64,000 nucleotides of DNA from Tetracentron sinense (taxonomy: Eukaryota; Streptophyta; Magnoliopsida; Trochodendrales; Trochodendraceae): contig CM026565.1 in assembly GCA_015143295.1 (NCBI GenBank), positions 10,848,041 to 10,912,040 on the forward strand, written 5' to 3'. Position 1 is the stretch's first letter, and every line of letters starts with the position of its first letter. The notes beneath the pieces were generated by a model. The model did not search any database and was not told the origin of the DNA. It was given only the letters and a program-made list of their open reading frames with translations. Made by a program: the position numbers and the translations under genes. Shown here in pieces: positions 32,889 through 44,161 of the stretch.

Positions 32889-35800
32889 ATGTATAGTGCT
32901 ATTATCTAGAATGTTAGAGGTGCGGGCAATAAAAATTCTTGTAGGACATTAAAATCGATGATTATTGAAAACAAAGTGTCTATTATGGCTCTGCTGGATC
33001 CTAAAAAAAATGAGAAATTCCTTGGCAAATGTAGTAAAGAGTTTGGTTTTCATAACCATGCAGTTAATAATGGTGATGATAGTCAGATTTGGGTGTTTTG
33101 GAAGGACGGGATTTTCATGTACTCTATTAAGAGATCTCCCCAATGTTAATCTGTCTCACTATCTGAACAAGGTGGTCCCCCAGTCAGGTATTCTTTTATT
33201 TACGCCATGTGTGGGAAAATTGATAGGAGAGAGCTTTGGGATGAGTTAAGAATTATCAGTATGGATGTTACTACTCCTTGGTTATTAGGAGGTGATTTTA
33301 ATGTTGTCAGACATTCAGACGAGAAGAAAGGTGGGAGAAACTCGGATTTAAAAGCTATGGATGAATTTAATGAGATGATATCGCAGTGTGGGTTCATTGA
33401 TGGGAATGTTTTGGGTAATCGTTTTACGTGGTGCAATGACCGGGTGAGAGCTCACTGTATTTGGGCCAGATTGGATAGAGTTTTATATAATTCAGCGTGG
33501 CAATCGTTGTCTTCTCAGACTACGATCACCCATCTCCCTAGAAGTCCCTCAGATCACGCCCCTCTCCTCATTTCGGCTTCTGATAGGCAATGTGTAAATC
33601 CTTCCTCATTCAAATTCCAGAATATGAGGACTAAAGATGAAGGGTTTCTCTAGATCATCAAAGAGGAGTGGAAAAAAAATAAATCAGGTAGTCCTCTTAT
33701 GTCTTTTTTCTTGAAGCTTAAATCTCTTAAAATGGCTTTATCTGCTTGGAACAAGAACAGGTTTGGTAATATATTTTCTCATCTTAGAGCTTGTGAGTGT
33801 CAAGTAGAGAAATTGGATAATCAATTGCAATCCAATTGGAGTGAAGAGGGTTATAAAGAGTTATGCTCTACGAAGCTTGATCTAAAGAAGTATTTAGATT
33901 TTGAAGAGATTTTCTGGAAACAAAAATCCAGAGAGCATTGGTTAAAAGAGGGAGACAAGAATTCAAAGTATTTTCATGCGGTATACCAAAAAAAACGGAA
34001 GCGCAATATGGTGCATGCTATTAAAGATGAAGAGGGGAAGAAGCTGAATACAAAAGAGGAGATGGGGCAAGAAGCTATTAAATTCTTCCAAAAAAATTTG
34101 CTATCTGAATCGGTTACTATGTGTGATATAATTAAGGATAATATCTCATCCCTAGTTTCGAAAGATGAGATGAGGTTTTGTGTAAGAGCCCAGACGTGTC
34201 TAAAATTCAGAAAGTGGTCTTCACGATGCAGGCGTTTGGGGCTCCTGGACCGAATGGTTTCTCAGGTTTATTTTTTCATCATTGTTGGGAGATTATTAAA
34301 GACGACCTGGTGGCTGCTATTCATATTTTCTTTGATAATGGGTTTATTCCAAGAGCTATTAATGCTACGTTATTATGCCTTATACCTAAAGTGGAAGCAC
34401 CATCTACTTTTGCTGAATTCTAACTTATCAGTTTATGTAATGTGTTTTACAAGATTATTGCTAGAATTTTAGCAGCTCGGATTGGCATTATTCTTCCTAA
34501 GCTGATATCGGAAGCAATCGGCATTTGTGAAAGGCAGGAACATCACTGATAATATCTCTATGGTGCAAGATTTAACTTCTAACATCAACAGAAAAGTGAG
34601 AGGGGGAAATGTGATTTTAAGCTCGACATGGCGAAAGCTTATGATAGGCTTGAATGGAATTTCCTTATTCTTGTGATGAAACAATTTGGGTTTTGTGACA
34701 AATTTTTGAAGTTAATCATAGGGTGCATATTGTCTCCTTTCTCCTCGGTTATTCTTAATGGGAGATTACATGGATTCTTCAATTCTTCGCGGGGGCTGAG
34801 GCAAGGAGATCTGTTATCCCCAACTCTATTTATTTTGGCAGAAGAGGTCCTTAGTAGAGGGTTGAAGAACATTTTTCACTCCGGTAAAGTTGGTTATTTT
34901 AGAACTTCCAAAAATGCTATTCCTATATCCCATTTATTATTTGCAGATGACACTCTTATTTTCTGCAATGGGCAAAATAGAGCGATTAATATTCTTTTTA
35001 AATTTTTATTTGCGTATGAAGCGGCTTTGGGGAAAAAAATTAATAAGGTTAAGAGTGCGGTTTATGTTTTTGATAAAAAGTCTGACAGTGAGCGAGGACA
35101 ATTGGTTGGAAATATTGAGATTTCAATTGATAAATTTCCATTTCGTTATCTGGGTTTCCTATATTCAAGGGCAGAATGAAGTATATTTATTTTGATTTTA
35201 TTATTGATAAAGTGAGAAAGAAGATGGAAGGGTGGAAAGGGAAGATGCTCTCGGCTGGTGGGAAGTTGGTTATGCTAAAACATGTTTTATTCTCTATGCC
35301 AATTCACTGTTTGATGGGATCCAACATTCCTAAAGGGGTTTTTCGTAGATTGGAAAGTTCCTTTGCTGATTTCTTCTGGAATGATAGTGAGGGAAATAAT
35401 CGCACTCATTGGGTTTCTTGGAATAAAATTACTAAACCGATGGATGAAGGAGGTTTGGGTATTCGTAAACTGGGTGATGTAGCTAATACTTTCAGAATGA
35501 AAATGGCTTGGAAGCTTATTTCAGAAAAGGGGTTATGGAGCATTTATTTTAAAAGTAAATATCTAAATAACAATCATCCTTGGATGATTGATAGTTTCAG
35601 AAAAGCGGTACTGTGAAAGGTTTTCTCAGCTGCATTGTTCCATTGTTTGTGTGCTGGGAAATTTGGAGTTATAGGAATTTGGCGAGATATGATAACTTCA
35701 AGAGACCGTTCAAGGACATTCTGAAAAGAATTAATGAATGGATCATTGGCTCGGAAAATCTATGGAAGACTCCTAGAAATTTCAGTACCAAGGATAGAGA

Positions 35801-36286
35801 ATTATGTGTTTATTTTGGTATCCTTTCTATTGATTCCAAGTTGAAAAGGCTAGTTATAACCAAGTGGTTATGTCCTTCTCTGGGCTGGTTTAAACTAAAT
35901 ACTGATGGGGCTGCTAATATCAATATTGGTATTAGCGAGGTGGAGGCATTATTCGTGATGTCAAAGGTAATATGATTTTAGCCTTTCATGAATTTTATGG
36001 CATGAATTCTAATACCATTGTGGAAATTAGGGCAGTTTATGATGGCTATTTGCTTTGTGAAAAGAATGGTATTCTTAATATCGTGGTAGAAAGTGATTAT
36101 CAGATTGTTATAGATGTGATCAAGGGCATTATAGAACCCCCATGGAGGACGTGGTATTGGTGGAAGGAGATTCTTAGGCTGAAGAATAAATGTAATTTAC
36201 TTTTTCAGCACACTTTTAGAGAAAACAACCAGGTTGCTGATTTTTTATCCAAAGAAGCTTGTCAGAAAAGGGATAGCAAAACTTAA
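32889..36286 (+). pseudogene. LINE ORF2: endonuclease, reverse transcriptase, RNase H
   Basis: The ATG at 32889 is followed at once by a TAG where WNVRG is expected. AP-type endonuclease: LLGGDFNVVRH near 33280, RFTWCNDR, IWARLDRVLYN and the catalytic SDHAPLLIS near 33550. RT: FGAPGPNGFSGLFF near 34230, KAYDRLEWNF near 34630, SRGLRQGDLLSPTLF near 34790 and the catalytic LLFADDTLIF near 34940. Then a thumb/maturase-like region with EGWKGKMLSAGGKLVMLK, and an RNase H with FKLNTDGAA near 35890, ending with ENNQVADFLSKEA and TAA at 36284. Many frameshifts; enzymatically dead. Confidence 0.9.
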
Positions 36287-36743
36287 AGAGATATCAATGA
36301 TTGTCCTTCAAGTATGAAAGGTTTAATCCGTATTGACCGTTTTAATTTGTTTAATATCAGATTTTAATTGTGTTGGTTAGGTCTTATTTTGGTTTTGGAT
36401 TTAGTATTTTGTGTAGTTCAAGTTTGGAAGAGGTAAGGTTTATGTCCCCCTCTTCCATTTTGGTCGGTTTAGTCCTGTTGGAGGTTTTATGTTCCCCTCT
36501 CCGCTGGTAGTCTTGTAGGGGTAAGGTTTTATGTCCCCCCCATTTTTTTCTATTTTAATAAACAGGTAGGGGTCAGCCAAACCCTCCACTCCCTTTGAGT
36601 GGCTTTCTTTAAAAAAAAAAAAAGATTTCTATTGCATATGTTTAGGGGGAGCTTCCCTCATAGCTTTTATGTAAGGCACAGTGTAAGGGGGAGCCTAACC
36701 CCATTTCATTATATTGTTATGTCATTATCAAAAAGGGGGAGAT
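36287..36743 (+). other. LINE 3' UTR and tail, then C2 3' end with polypurine tract
   Basis: 36287-36623 is the LINE 3' UTR with several GTTTTATGTCCCCCTC-like repeats and the A-tail. From 36637 the C2 sequence resumes, with GGGGGAG runs. The polypurine tract AAAAGGGGGAGAT ends at 36743, directly before the 3' LTR. Confidence 0.8.
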
Positions 36744-38245
36744 TGTTAGCCTCAGGGTTACAACCATGGGTACCCTAAATAATTTTGATAATTATATAAC
36801 AATGAAATGAACTATTTGGTACTAATAATCTTGTTTAAAGTGTTTGAACATTTCAGAATACACAAGATGACAGCACTCCAATCATGAAAAAGGATGGAAA
36901 CTACCCAAGAGGAAGATCAACCCATTGAATACAAGATGAAGATTCAAAATTAGACCATAGTCCAAGTCGGCTCCATTGAAGATTAAAGGCAAAATCACTA
37001 GACCCAAGTCAAGCCAAGTTCATCTCTTAACTATTTAAATGCATTTAGTTTTTATTTTTGAGAGTTCATAGGACATATGTAAAAAGTCCTCAAAAGAATG
37101 GTAAGTTGAAAAGCTCAAGAATCATAGATTGACCATAGGAGCCTAGGATACTTTTTGAAAATCATTCTAAAGCTCTAATTGATAATAATATCATGATAAT
37201 AGTATAGCTGATTGACCTAGGAAATCAATCAGATTCATTTGGTCTGATCCAAAACTGAATTCAGGGTTTTTGCTCTGAATTCATCGACGAATTCTTTGGG
37301 TAGATTGAATTCGGCAACGAAGTAATGACAAAATTTTTAAAATTCAATTCTGTCTCTTGATTTCGGCGACGAACTTTCTGGTTAATTTCAATTCGGCGAC
37401 AAAATCATTACAGGGTTTTTCAGAATTCAATTATGACTTTTAAATTCGGCGACGAACTTAAGTGGGAACTTCACTTCGTCGATGAAATCATGTCTGAAAC
37501 TGAATAATCGTTGTAACGGTTAGTTTACAATGGATCAAAAAGCATCTAATGCCTCTCCAATGGCTTTATTGGATCAAATACTATAAAAGGAGTTCATTTA
37601 TGAACAAATAACAACTCTTGATCACAGCAATAACTCCTATTGATCACTCATTCATTGCTATTGATTCTCACTCATTCTCACACTTAGCAAATTCCCAAAA
37701 ATCTCTCTTAAGCTCATTCAACTCCTATTTTCTTTGAGAGACTTTATTAGAGTTTGTATTTCACTCTTATCCAACTCATTTAAGGAGCTTTCATTTCGGA
37801 TTTTCAATTCAAAACTCATTTATTGAGGTCAGTCAAGAATTTAGGATTCTTGCACTGAAGCTGTTGCTTCAGTTTTATCAAGAGAGGGTTGTGCTCTTGA
37901 AAGGCTTCAACTCGGCCTAAAGGAGAGCTTCTAAAGGTAATATCTCGACTTGTAAGAGAGATTGTAAGGGTTTGGACTCAACCTGTGAAGGAGCCAGTGC
38001 GATTAAGGAATCGTGGTGAATCCTCTATCAAGAAGCTGAGGCAGGGAGTTGGCTGGTTTGCTGAACCTCATGAACAAATCTTGAGTTTGCACTTTCCTTA
38101 TCTCTTCTCCCTTTCTTTTAATATTCTATTGTTTAGCTTGTAGAATATTTAATTTTATTCCACACTTGTGAACTTGTATTTCATTTTTTTTAAATTTGCC
38201 ATAGACCCTATTCACCCCCCCTTTAGGGTCATTATCTGGCCAACA
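36744..38245 (+). repeat. C2 3' LTR (1502 bp)
   Basis: It starts TGTTAGCCTCAGGG and ends TGGCCAACA. The palindrome motifs span 37279-37487 and the TATA is CTATAAAAGG at 37581-37590. It is followed by the ATAAG target duplication and then C1 sequence. Confidence 0.93.
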
Positions 38246-38431
38246 ATAAGTTCAAGTAACTTTCTTTGGTACCCAAATCATCTTGGGTCCTCCATAGTTA
38301 GTTTTTGGAGGGGAAGTCCCTTTTGGAACCCAAACTTTTCTTACTACTACTTTTTTGTTAAAATTATAAAAAGCAGTTGAAGGTGTACTTGAACTACTAG
38401 GGGGTTTTGAAAAGAATTTTTGATAGTCTTT

Positions 38432-39860
38432 TTAATCTGACAAAGGATTATAACCTAGTTCAGTTTTTCCAAATACACAACTTTGTTGTCCCAAAATTCT
38501 TGTCAAATTCTTTTCTCCAGTTGAAAGTTTAAACACAATTTCGGTTAAGTCCTTGATCTTTGCCTCATTTTCCTCACAATTGCATGTGTAAATTGGAGAT
38601 GAATGAACTTTTTCTTTCATCTTCAATTCTTCATTTTCTTTTAGAAGATTTTCTTGTGATGTGAGAAGCAAAAGATTTTCTTTTTTAAGAGATTTATTTT
38701 TAGAAGCAAGTTTTCTAAATTCAGAATATAAATCATCAAAAGCTTCTCTTATTTCATCATAGGAAAGAGAGTCAATAGGGGAAAAGCTTAACTCATCATT
38801 GTCGAGTGTCATGAGGTATAGATTTGCAGTTTCTTCATCACTTGATGCTTCAGAGTTGTTGTCTTCTGAGTCATCCCAAGTGGCCTTCATGGCTCTCTTC
38901 TTGTATTTCTTGCTCTTGGCAAGTTGAGGACACTCCGATCTCATATGGCCTGGCTTCTTGCATTCAAAGCATGTGATCGATTCCTTCTTGCTTGGTTCTC
39001 CCTTTGCTATCTCTTTGGAGAACTCCTTCTTGAATGACCTTTTCTTGAAGTTCTTCTTATGTTTCAGAAATTTTTTGAAATTCCTCGCCATCAGTGAGAA
39101 GTCTTCATCCTCCTCACTTTCCTCTTCTTATTCACTCTCAATAGGTTGAGAGGCTTTCAAGGCCAATCCTCTTCTTGCCCTTGCTTCATCTGATTGATGC
39201 TCCTTCATTATAACTTTATGAGTCATCAGTGGACCCAGTAGCTCATCCATACTGAGTTTGGTGAGGTCTTTGGCTTCTTGAATAGCATTAACTTTGGGGG
39301 ACCAGTCCTTTGGCAGAGATCTTAGTATCTTCCTTACTATTTCTGTATTTGTATACGTTTTACCAAGGGATTTTAAACCATTAGTAATGTTAGTAAAACG
39401 TGTAAACATATCTGCAATGGACTCATCCTTTTCCATTTTAAACAGTTCATATTTGTGAACTTACATATTGATTTTCTCATCTTTTACTTGGTTAGTTCCC
39501 TCATATGTAACTTGTAATTTATCCCAAATTTCTTTGGTTGTATCACAGCTAGAAACTCTATAGAATTCTTGGGGACTAAGGGCGCAGTAAAGGTTACTAA
39601 TAGCCTTAGCATTGATCTGGATTTGTTTAATATCATTTTCATCCCATTCTTCCTCAACTTTAGGAATTTTAACATCATCAATGATCTTGTGAGGAAGATA
39701 GGGACCTTGGATGATTACTTTCCAACATTGGTAATCCAAAGCCTATATGTAATACATCATCCTAGTTTTCCAGTAGTTATAGGGTTCTCCATTAAATAGG
39801 GGTGGTCTGGTTGTGGATTGCCCCTCTTCTAGGCTAGCGGGTAAAATGATTACTTGCCAT
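38432..39860 (-). pseudogene. C1 gag (decayed)
   Basis: The ATG at 39860 starts MASNHFTR followed by a stop or frameshift. UBN2-type gag blocks are at 39739-39461 (NDIKQIQINAKAISNLYCAL) and 39436-39128 (MFTRFTNITNGLKSLGKTY). The last block (39091-38432) has the intact zinc knuckle CFECKKPGHMRSEC near 38970, the LSYDEIREAFDDLYSEF block and a coiled-coil-like C-terminus. It is closely related in layout to the C2 gag, so C1 and C2 belong to sister families. Confidence 0.88.
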
Positions 39861-39910
39861 TAAAAAGATCTTTAAACTCTAAGATTTTTTAGATCAGAAA
39901 AAAGTTACCA

Positions 39911-39922
39911 ACTCTGATACCA
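39911..39922 (-). other. C1 primer-binding site
   Basis: On the minus strand TGGTATCAGAGT, matching the initiator-methionine tRNA complement except for the last base, two bases from the LTR. Confidence 0.8.
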
Positions 39923-39924
39923 CT

Positions 39925-41729
39925 TGTTGCCCATATATGGACCCTAGAGGGGGGGTGAATAGGGTCAATGGCAGATTTAAAAAATTTTCCCTTTAAATGC
40001 GAAAAAAAGAAAAACAAAGGGAAATGCAACTAAGCAAAACTAAATTAGCAATATAAAGCACAAGAAATAGGAGAGAGAGAGTTAAGGAATGCAAACCCAA
40101 GTTTGTTATCCAGGTTCGGCAAACCTAGCCTACTATCCGCCTTAAGCAACACCAGCTTAGAGGATTCCACTACAGTCCACGACTGGACAAACTTCTTAAT
40201 CTGGTGAAGCCTAAACCCTTTACAATCTCTCTTTTGGTTGAGATCAAACCTTCAACAACCCTTCTTTCGGTCAGGGCCAAACCATCAACCAATAGAGCAC
40301 AACCCTCTCTGTTAAACTGAAGCAGCAGCTTCACTTGAAGAACATGCAGGTTCTTGGAGGATTTCAATAAAAGATTTTGGATCTTAAATCCGAAATAAAA
40401 ACTCCTTTAAGAGTTGGATTTGAATGGAATGGCTAACTCTAAGAAATCTCTCAAGTAGAAGATTGGATTTTAGCTCAAAGAGAAAAACAGAGTATCGTTT
40501 TTCAGATTTTGGATTTTTAGCTCAAGTGAATAATTTTTCAATGAAACAGTGTAAGAGTGAGTGTATATATTCTTGGATCATTCAAAGATCACTTATATTT
40601 ATAGTGATCTGAAATTTATTACCGTTTGATGAGCATTAAATGCGAATTACCCATTATAAATATAGCCGTTGGCATTTAATGCCGTTTTTCAGAATTTTTC
40701 TGAACTATCTAGTCAATTAGAGGGGCCTTCTGATCGGTTGGATGGTTGCCTGATCGCCTGGATCAGTATTCTGATCGGCTAGATGTCAAAAACCAAGTTT
40801 TGTGAGTTTTGTTCTATCCAGTTGGTTAGAGGGTGAAGTGATCGACTGGATGGACCACCTAATCGGCTGGATGGTCCACCTGATCAACTGGACAGACCAA
40901 AAAACTTCCAGTTTTTGGTTTTTCTGAATTTTAATGCTTTTTCTAAGACTTTAATGATTTGCACGAATTCTAAAGTTTTTTAACATGTTAGTAAACACAT
41001 GATTAACAACTCATAATGATATTTTGAATGATCTAAAATAGATTCACAAAGAGTTCCAACTCGATCAATACATGCAGACAAATTTGGAAAAAATTTGTTC
41101 TATCTAGTCGATCACAAGGCTTGCCTGATCTACTGGATGGTCTTCCTAATCGGCTGGATTGCCTATCTGATCGATTGGGTAGGCTAATTTTATTTGCAGA
41201 ATCTATTTTCAAAACCTTTAAGATAGGCTTTGATTCCAAGGTTTTGTACTTAACCTTTATGAGTATGATGAACATGTTTTAAGGTCCTTAATCATATTTT
41301 AATATTTTTTCAAGAGACCTATGGTTAATCTAAGATATTTTGAGCTTTTTCACCAAATCAACCACTTGAGGATTCTTACAAGAAATCCTAGACAGACCAC
41401 ACTTACTACCTAGACTAAGACCTTGATGAGGATGATCCTTTGGCTTTAATAGTCTTTAGCAGTAGTGTCTTTAAGACAATCTTCCAAAATCCTTTTTGCT
41501 TATAGTTGAATATATTCTTGAAACTTTTGATTTGGAATTGTCATCATGTCTTGACTTGGTCTTTTTTATTGAAGGTTCTTGAATTTTTGCTTGAAATCCC
41601 TTCTTTAATTCTAGGATACTGTGGAATAAATTGCTCATGAAAGACATTAGTATTACAAGAGTCATTTCATTATTTATGTCATCATTAAAACTAATTGAGG
41701 GTCATATGGTTGTAACCTTAAGGCGAACA
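39925..41729 (-). repeat. C1 5' LTR (about 1805 bp)
   Basis: The inner edge on the plus strand starts TGTTGCCCATATATGG; the outer edge resembles the C2 LTR start (GGTTGTAACCTTAAGGCGAACA against the C2 reverse complement). Contains the TATA and motif array described separately. No coding sequence. Confidence 0.85.
40590..41187 (-). promoter_or_regulatory. C1 LTR promoter with two clusters of a GATCGGCTGGAT motif
   Basis: A TATA box CACTATAAATATAAG (element sense) is at about 40606-40590. Upstream, clusters at about 40709-40895 and 41100-41187 hold about a dozen variants of CTGATCGGCTGGAT or its inverse (for example CTGATCGGTTGGAT, ATCGACTGGATG, TCTATCCAGTTGG). Individual copies are weaker palindromes than in the gypsy LTRs, but the position upstream of the TATA is the same. 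Confidence 0.5.
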
Positions 41730-42081
41730 CCCTAAACTCCCATTCGGAGATGGTTACCTACTCACTAAGTTTGAATCAAAGTGGGGAAACCATAAGAGAA
41801 GCTTGAAATTTCGTTTATATGCTAAACATATATATTATTAACAGTAATGAATGTAATAAGATGGACATGATAGAAACAGAATAGGGATTCTATCCTACGG
41901 GAAGCTGAACCCAATCAGGGTTGCCAACGTATCCACTGTCAGTGCAATCAAGCCACACGTAGTTCCGGATGATTGATGGTTTGATTGAAAGATTGATGGA
42001 TTTCGCTGATTTGGGTGTGAAATGGCCTTTTAAGCTTGTGTTGATGAGCGATGGGATTTTGCTGGTGTAAAGCTGAACCAG

Positions 42082-42500
42082 GGTTCAGACGAGGGTTTAG
42101 CTAAGGTTTAATTATGGTTTAACTAGAGTTTAACTAGGGTTAATCTAGGGTTTAACTAGAGTTAAGCTTGGATTAATTAGGGTTAGGCTTGGGTTAAACT
42201 ATGGTTTTACCAGGGTTTAACTAGGGTTAAGCTTGGGTTTGGATAGAGATTCAACTAGGGTTTAACTAGAGTTTAACTAGGGATTCAGGCAGAGGTTCAA
42301 CTATGCGAGGCTAGTTTTGAACCAAAATTTGGGCTGAGGTTTCGACTAGGTGAGACTAGTTTTGAATCGGGATTTGGGCAGAGGTTTGACTAGGCGAAGC
42401 TAGTTTTGAACCGGGATTCAGACAGAGATTCGACTAGACGAGGCTAGTTTTGAACTGGGATTTTGACAGAGGTTCGACTAGGCGAGACTTAGCAGTCTAA
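42082..42500 (-). repeat. Direct repeats within the T1 LTR
   Basis: First a run of GGTTTAACTAGGGTT-type 12-18 bp units, then longer units alternating GAGGTTCGACTAGGCGAG and GCTAGTTTTGAACCGGGATT. GGTTC and GAACC in a unit can pair. The 5' LTR has the same repeats with different copy number at 59830-60270. The TTTAACTAGGG units are not telomeric: spacing is irregular and the core is interrupted. Confidence 0.7.
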
Positions 42501-42755
42501 ACTAGAATTTAAAGACAAAACTAGAATTTAAGCAGTTAATAAAGATAAAAAAATTGAAAGCGAGACTAAAGATAGAAGGATTACCTGCCCAAAAATCCGG
42601 TGAACTTTCGGACAAAGAAGGATTCTCCAAAGAAACAAAATTTCCGAACTTTGAAATCCCAAGAAATCAATCTCTAAGGGTTTTCTAAGTCCTGGGATTT
42701 GAAAAAACCAAGGAAACGTGGGTTTGAATTGGTGAAAAGTTTGGAATGAGGGTTT

Positions 42756-43030
42756 GGCTTTTATAGGGATGGAAAAAACAGGAAAACCCCCTCTTTTTCA
42801 ATGTGGGACTATTTTTTTTGATAAAAATTTGTTTTGGTCCTTTATGTGAAAAGCGACCAGAACAAAAAGTCAAAAATGACGGAAAGTATAGCAGATTACG
42901 GAGGAAAAATGACCAAAAAGACCCAAAAAAGTCTGGTTGTGTTTAGCAAAAATGACCAGAAAAAACCTGCCCAAAATGGCCTGGTCATTTTTGGTAAAAA
43001 CTACCAATCTAATCCCCTTTTTCTTGCTTT
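42756..43030 (-). promoter_or_regulatory. T1 LTR promoter region: TATA and inverted TGACCAGAA motifs
   Basis: Element-sense TATA CCCTATAAAAGCC (42767-42755). Upstream are several AAAATGACCAGAA / TCTGGTCATTTTT copies in both orientations (about 42850, 42908, 42953, 42981), again a self-complementary array beside the TATA. The 5' LTR equivalent is 60539-60790. Confidence 0.5.
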
Positions 43031-43919
43031 GCCACGTGTCACTTTTTGGTTTGTCGAAAGTCCAATTTTGCGTTTGAAGTCCGATTTGAGCCCGAAAACA
43101 GCCAAAATTGAATTCATAAATCCATGAAAAATATTTTAGATGAAAAGTGAGTTTTTTAAATATTTTCCAGTGGTATTTTGACCATTTTGAACTCCAGGGG
43201 CAATTTGGTCATTTTACTATTTTAAGCCTGATTTGATCTAAAAAATAGCCAAAATTGGACCAAAAAATTTATAAATTTATTTTGAATAAAATAAAAACTT
43301 TTAGCACTTTTATAGGGGTATTTTGTTCATTTTTACCTCAGGGGCATTTTAGTCATTTTTTTTTACCTTAGGGGCGTTTCTTAAAATCGAAGCACGGGAA
43401 AAGCAAGTTTTAAAAGAGAATTTTTAAAAGTGCTTTTATGGATGTGAAAATGGATTAAAGGGGTGCAAAATTGGGGTGCTTATAGTTGCCCCTCTTTATG
43501 CGAGGGTGTTGGCACCTGAACGAGAAAGGTTATAAGGCCTTAATTTTGCACGTGCAGTGAATAAAACCTGTGAAACTCAAGACAAAAGAGTAAGAAAAAT
43601 AAAAAAGTTAAATTATACTTAGATTACTTGCCACAAATGGGATCCTAGAGGACAGGATTGACGGGAGAACCTGCTCGGTAGACGGGGGGGATAGAGAGAA
43701 GGAAGGGATGATTCATACTCAATGATGAAACATCTGAGAATAGGGAAAGATACTTCTTCACCTCATTTTGAAGGAAAGAATGATGGAAAAGAGGAAGTAA
43801 TGACTCATGCTCTGTGAGGAAATCACGCTTCATATAGGAGGGTGACAGTGATAGATTGGAAAAAAGGATGGTTCGTACTCAGTGACAAAACATCTAAGAT
43901 AGGGAAAACAAATTATGGA

Positions 43920-44130
43920 AATACAAATTTAGCCTCAACACAGGAGGGCTCAAAGCAGACTCTACATGGGTTTAACCTCATCATAGGAGAGCTCAAAGTA
44001 GACTCGTGGGTTTAACCTCATCACAAGAGGGCTCACACCGGACTCTACATGGGCTTAACCTCATCACAGGAGGGCTCAAAGCAGACTCGTGGGTTTAATC
44101 TCATCATAGAGGGCTCAAAGCTGACTCTGA
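43920..44130. repeat. Tandem repeat, GGGTTTAACCTCATCACAGG type
   Basis: About four units of 50-60 bp containing AGGGCTCAAAGCAGACTC and GGGTTTAACCTCATCA, with a further unit near 44739-44775. Confidence 0.75.
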
Positions 44131-44161
44131 AAATGCAACATTAGATGAGATGTACAAAGGG

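Larger units (their letters stand above)
28445..36623 (+). mobile_element. Full-length plant L1-type LINE
   Basis: 13-bp target duplication GATTTCTATTGCA at 28432-28444 and 36624-36636, and an A-tail at about 36611-36623. ORF1 has a zinc knuckle; ORF2 has endonuclease, RT and RNase H. A solo gypsy LTR with its 5-bp duplication accounts for about 2.4 kb, leaving roughly 5.8 kb, a typical size. Frameshifts and stops in both ORFs show decay, so this copy is no longer mobile. Confidence 0.93.
9082..38245 (+). mobile_element. C2: Ty1/copia element, split by G2 and a LINE
   Basis: TG...CA LTRs at 9082-10586 and 36744-38245 are flanked by the 5-bp target duplication ATAAG (9077-9081 and 38246-38250). 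In order: gag, protease/integrase, RT/RNase H, then an extra 3' ORF, polypurine tract and 3' LTR. G2 (13396-23350) sits in the integrase coding region and the LINE (28445-36623) in the 3' untranslated region. Without them C2 is about 11 kb. Multiple stops and frameshifts make it non-autonomous. The large size and extra 3' ORF suggest a SIRE-type lineage; this is inference. Confidence 0.92.
38246..41729 (-). mobile_element. C1: 5' part of a Ty1/copia element on the minus strand
   Basis: In element order: LTR (41729 to 39925), primer-binding site (39922-39911), gag (39860 to 38432), then the C2 insertion, with the protease region at 9081-8526. The remainder of pol and the 3' LTR are not found; the element is truncated at 8526. 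Its outer LTR edge ends GGCGAACA at 41729 inside the T1 3' LTR. Confidence 0.85.
41730..43484 (-). repeat. T1 3' LTR, truncated by C1
   Basis: Ends GGGGTGCTTATA (the 5' LTR has GGGGTGCTTACA, so a C-to-T change broke the terminal CA). Contains GTTTAACTAGGG repeats (42082-42290), about four 44-60 bp units with GGTTCGACTAGGCGAGGCTA and TTTTGAACCGGGATT (42290-42500), a TATA (42768-42756) and an AATGACCAGAA array (42830-43030). The missing piece corresponds to 59318-59510. Confidence 0.85.

Noticed and set aside
42082-42290. Interstitial telomere repeat (TTTAGGG)
   Set aside because: Units read GTTTAACTAGGG with irregular spacing and occur in both T1 LTRs; not a telomere array.
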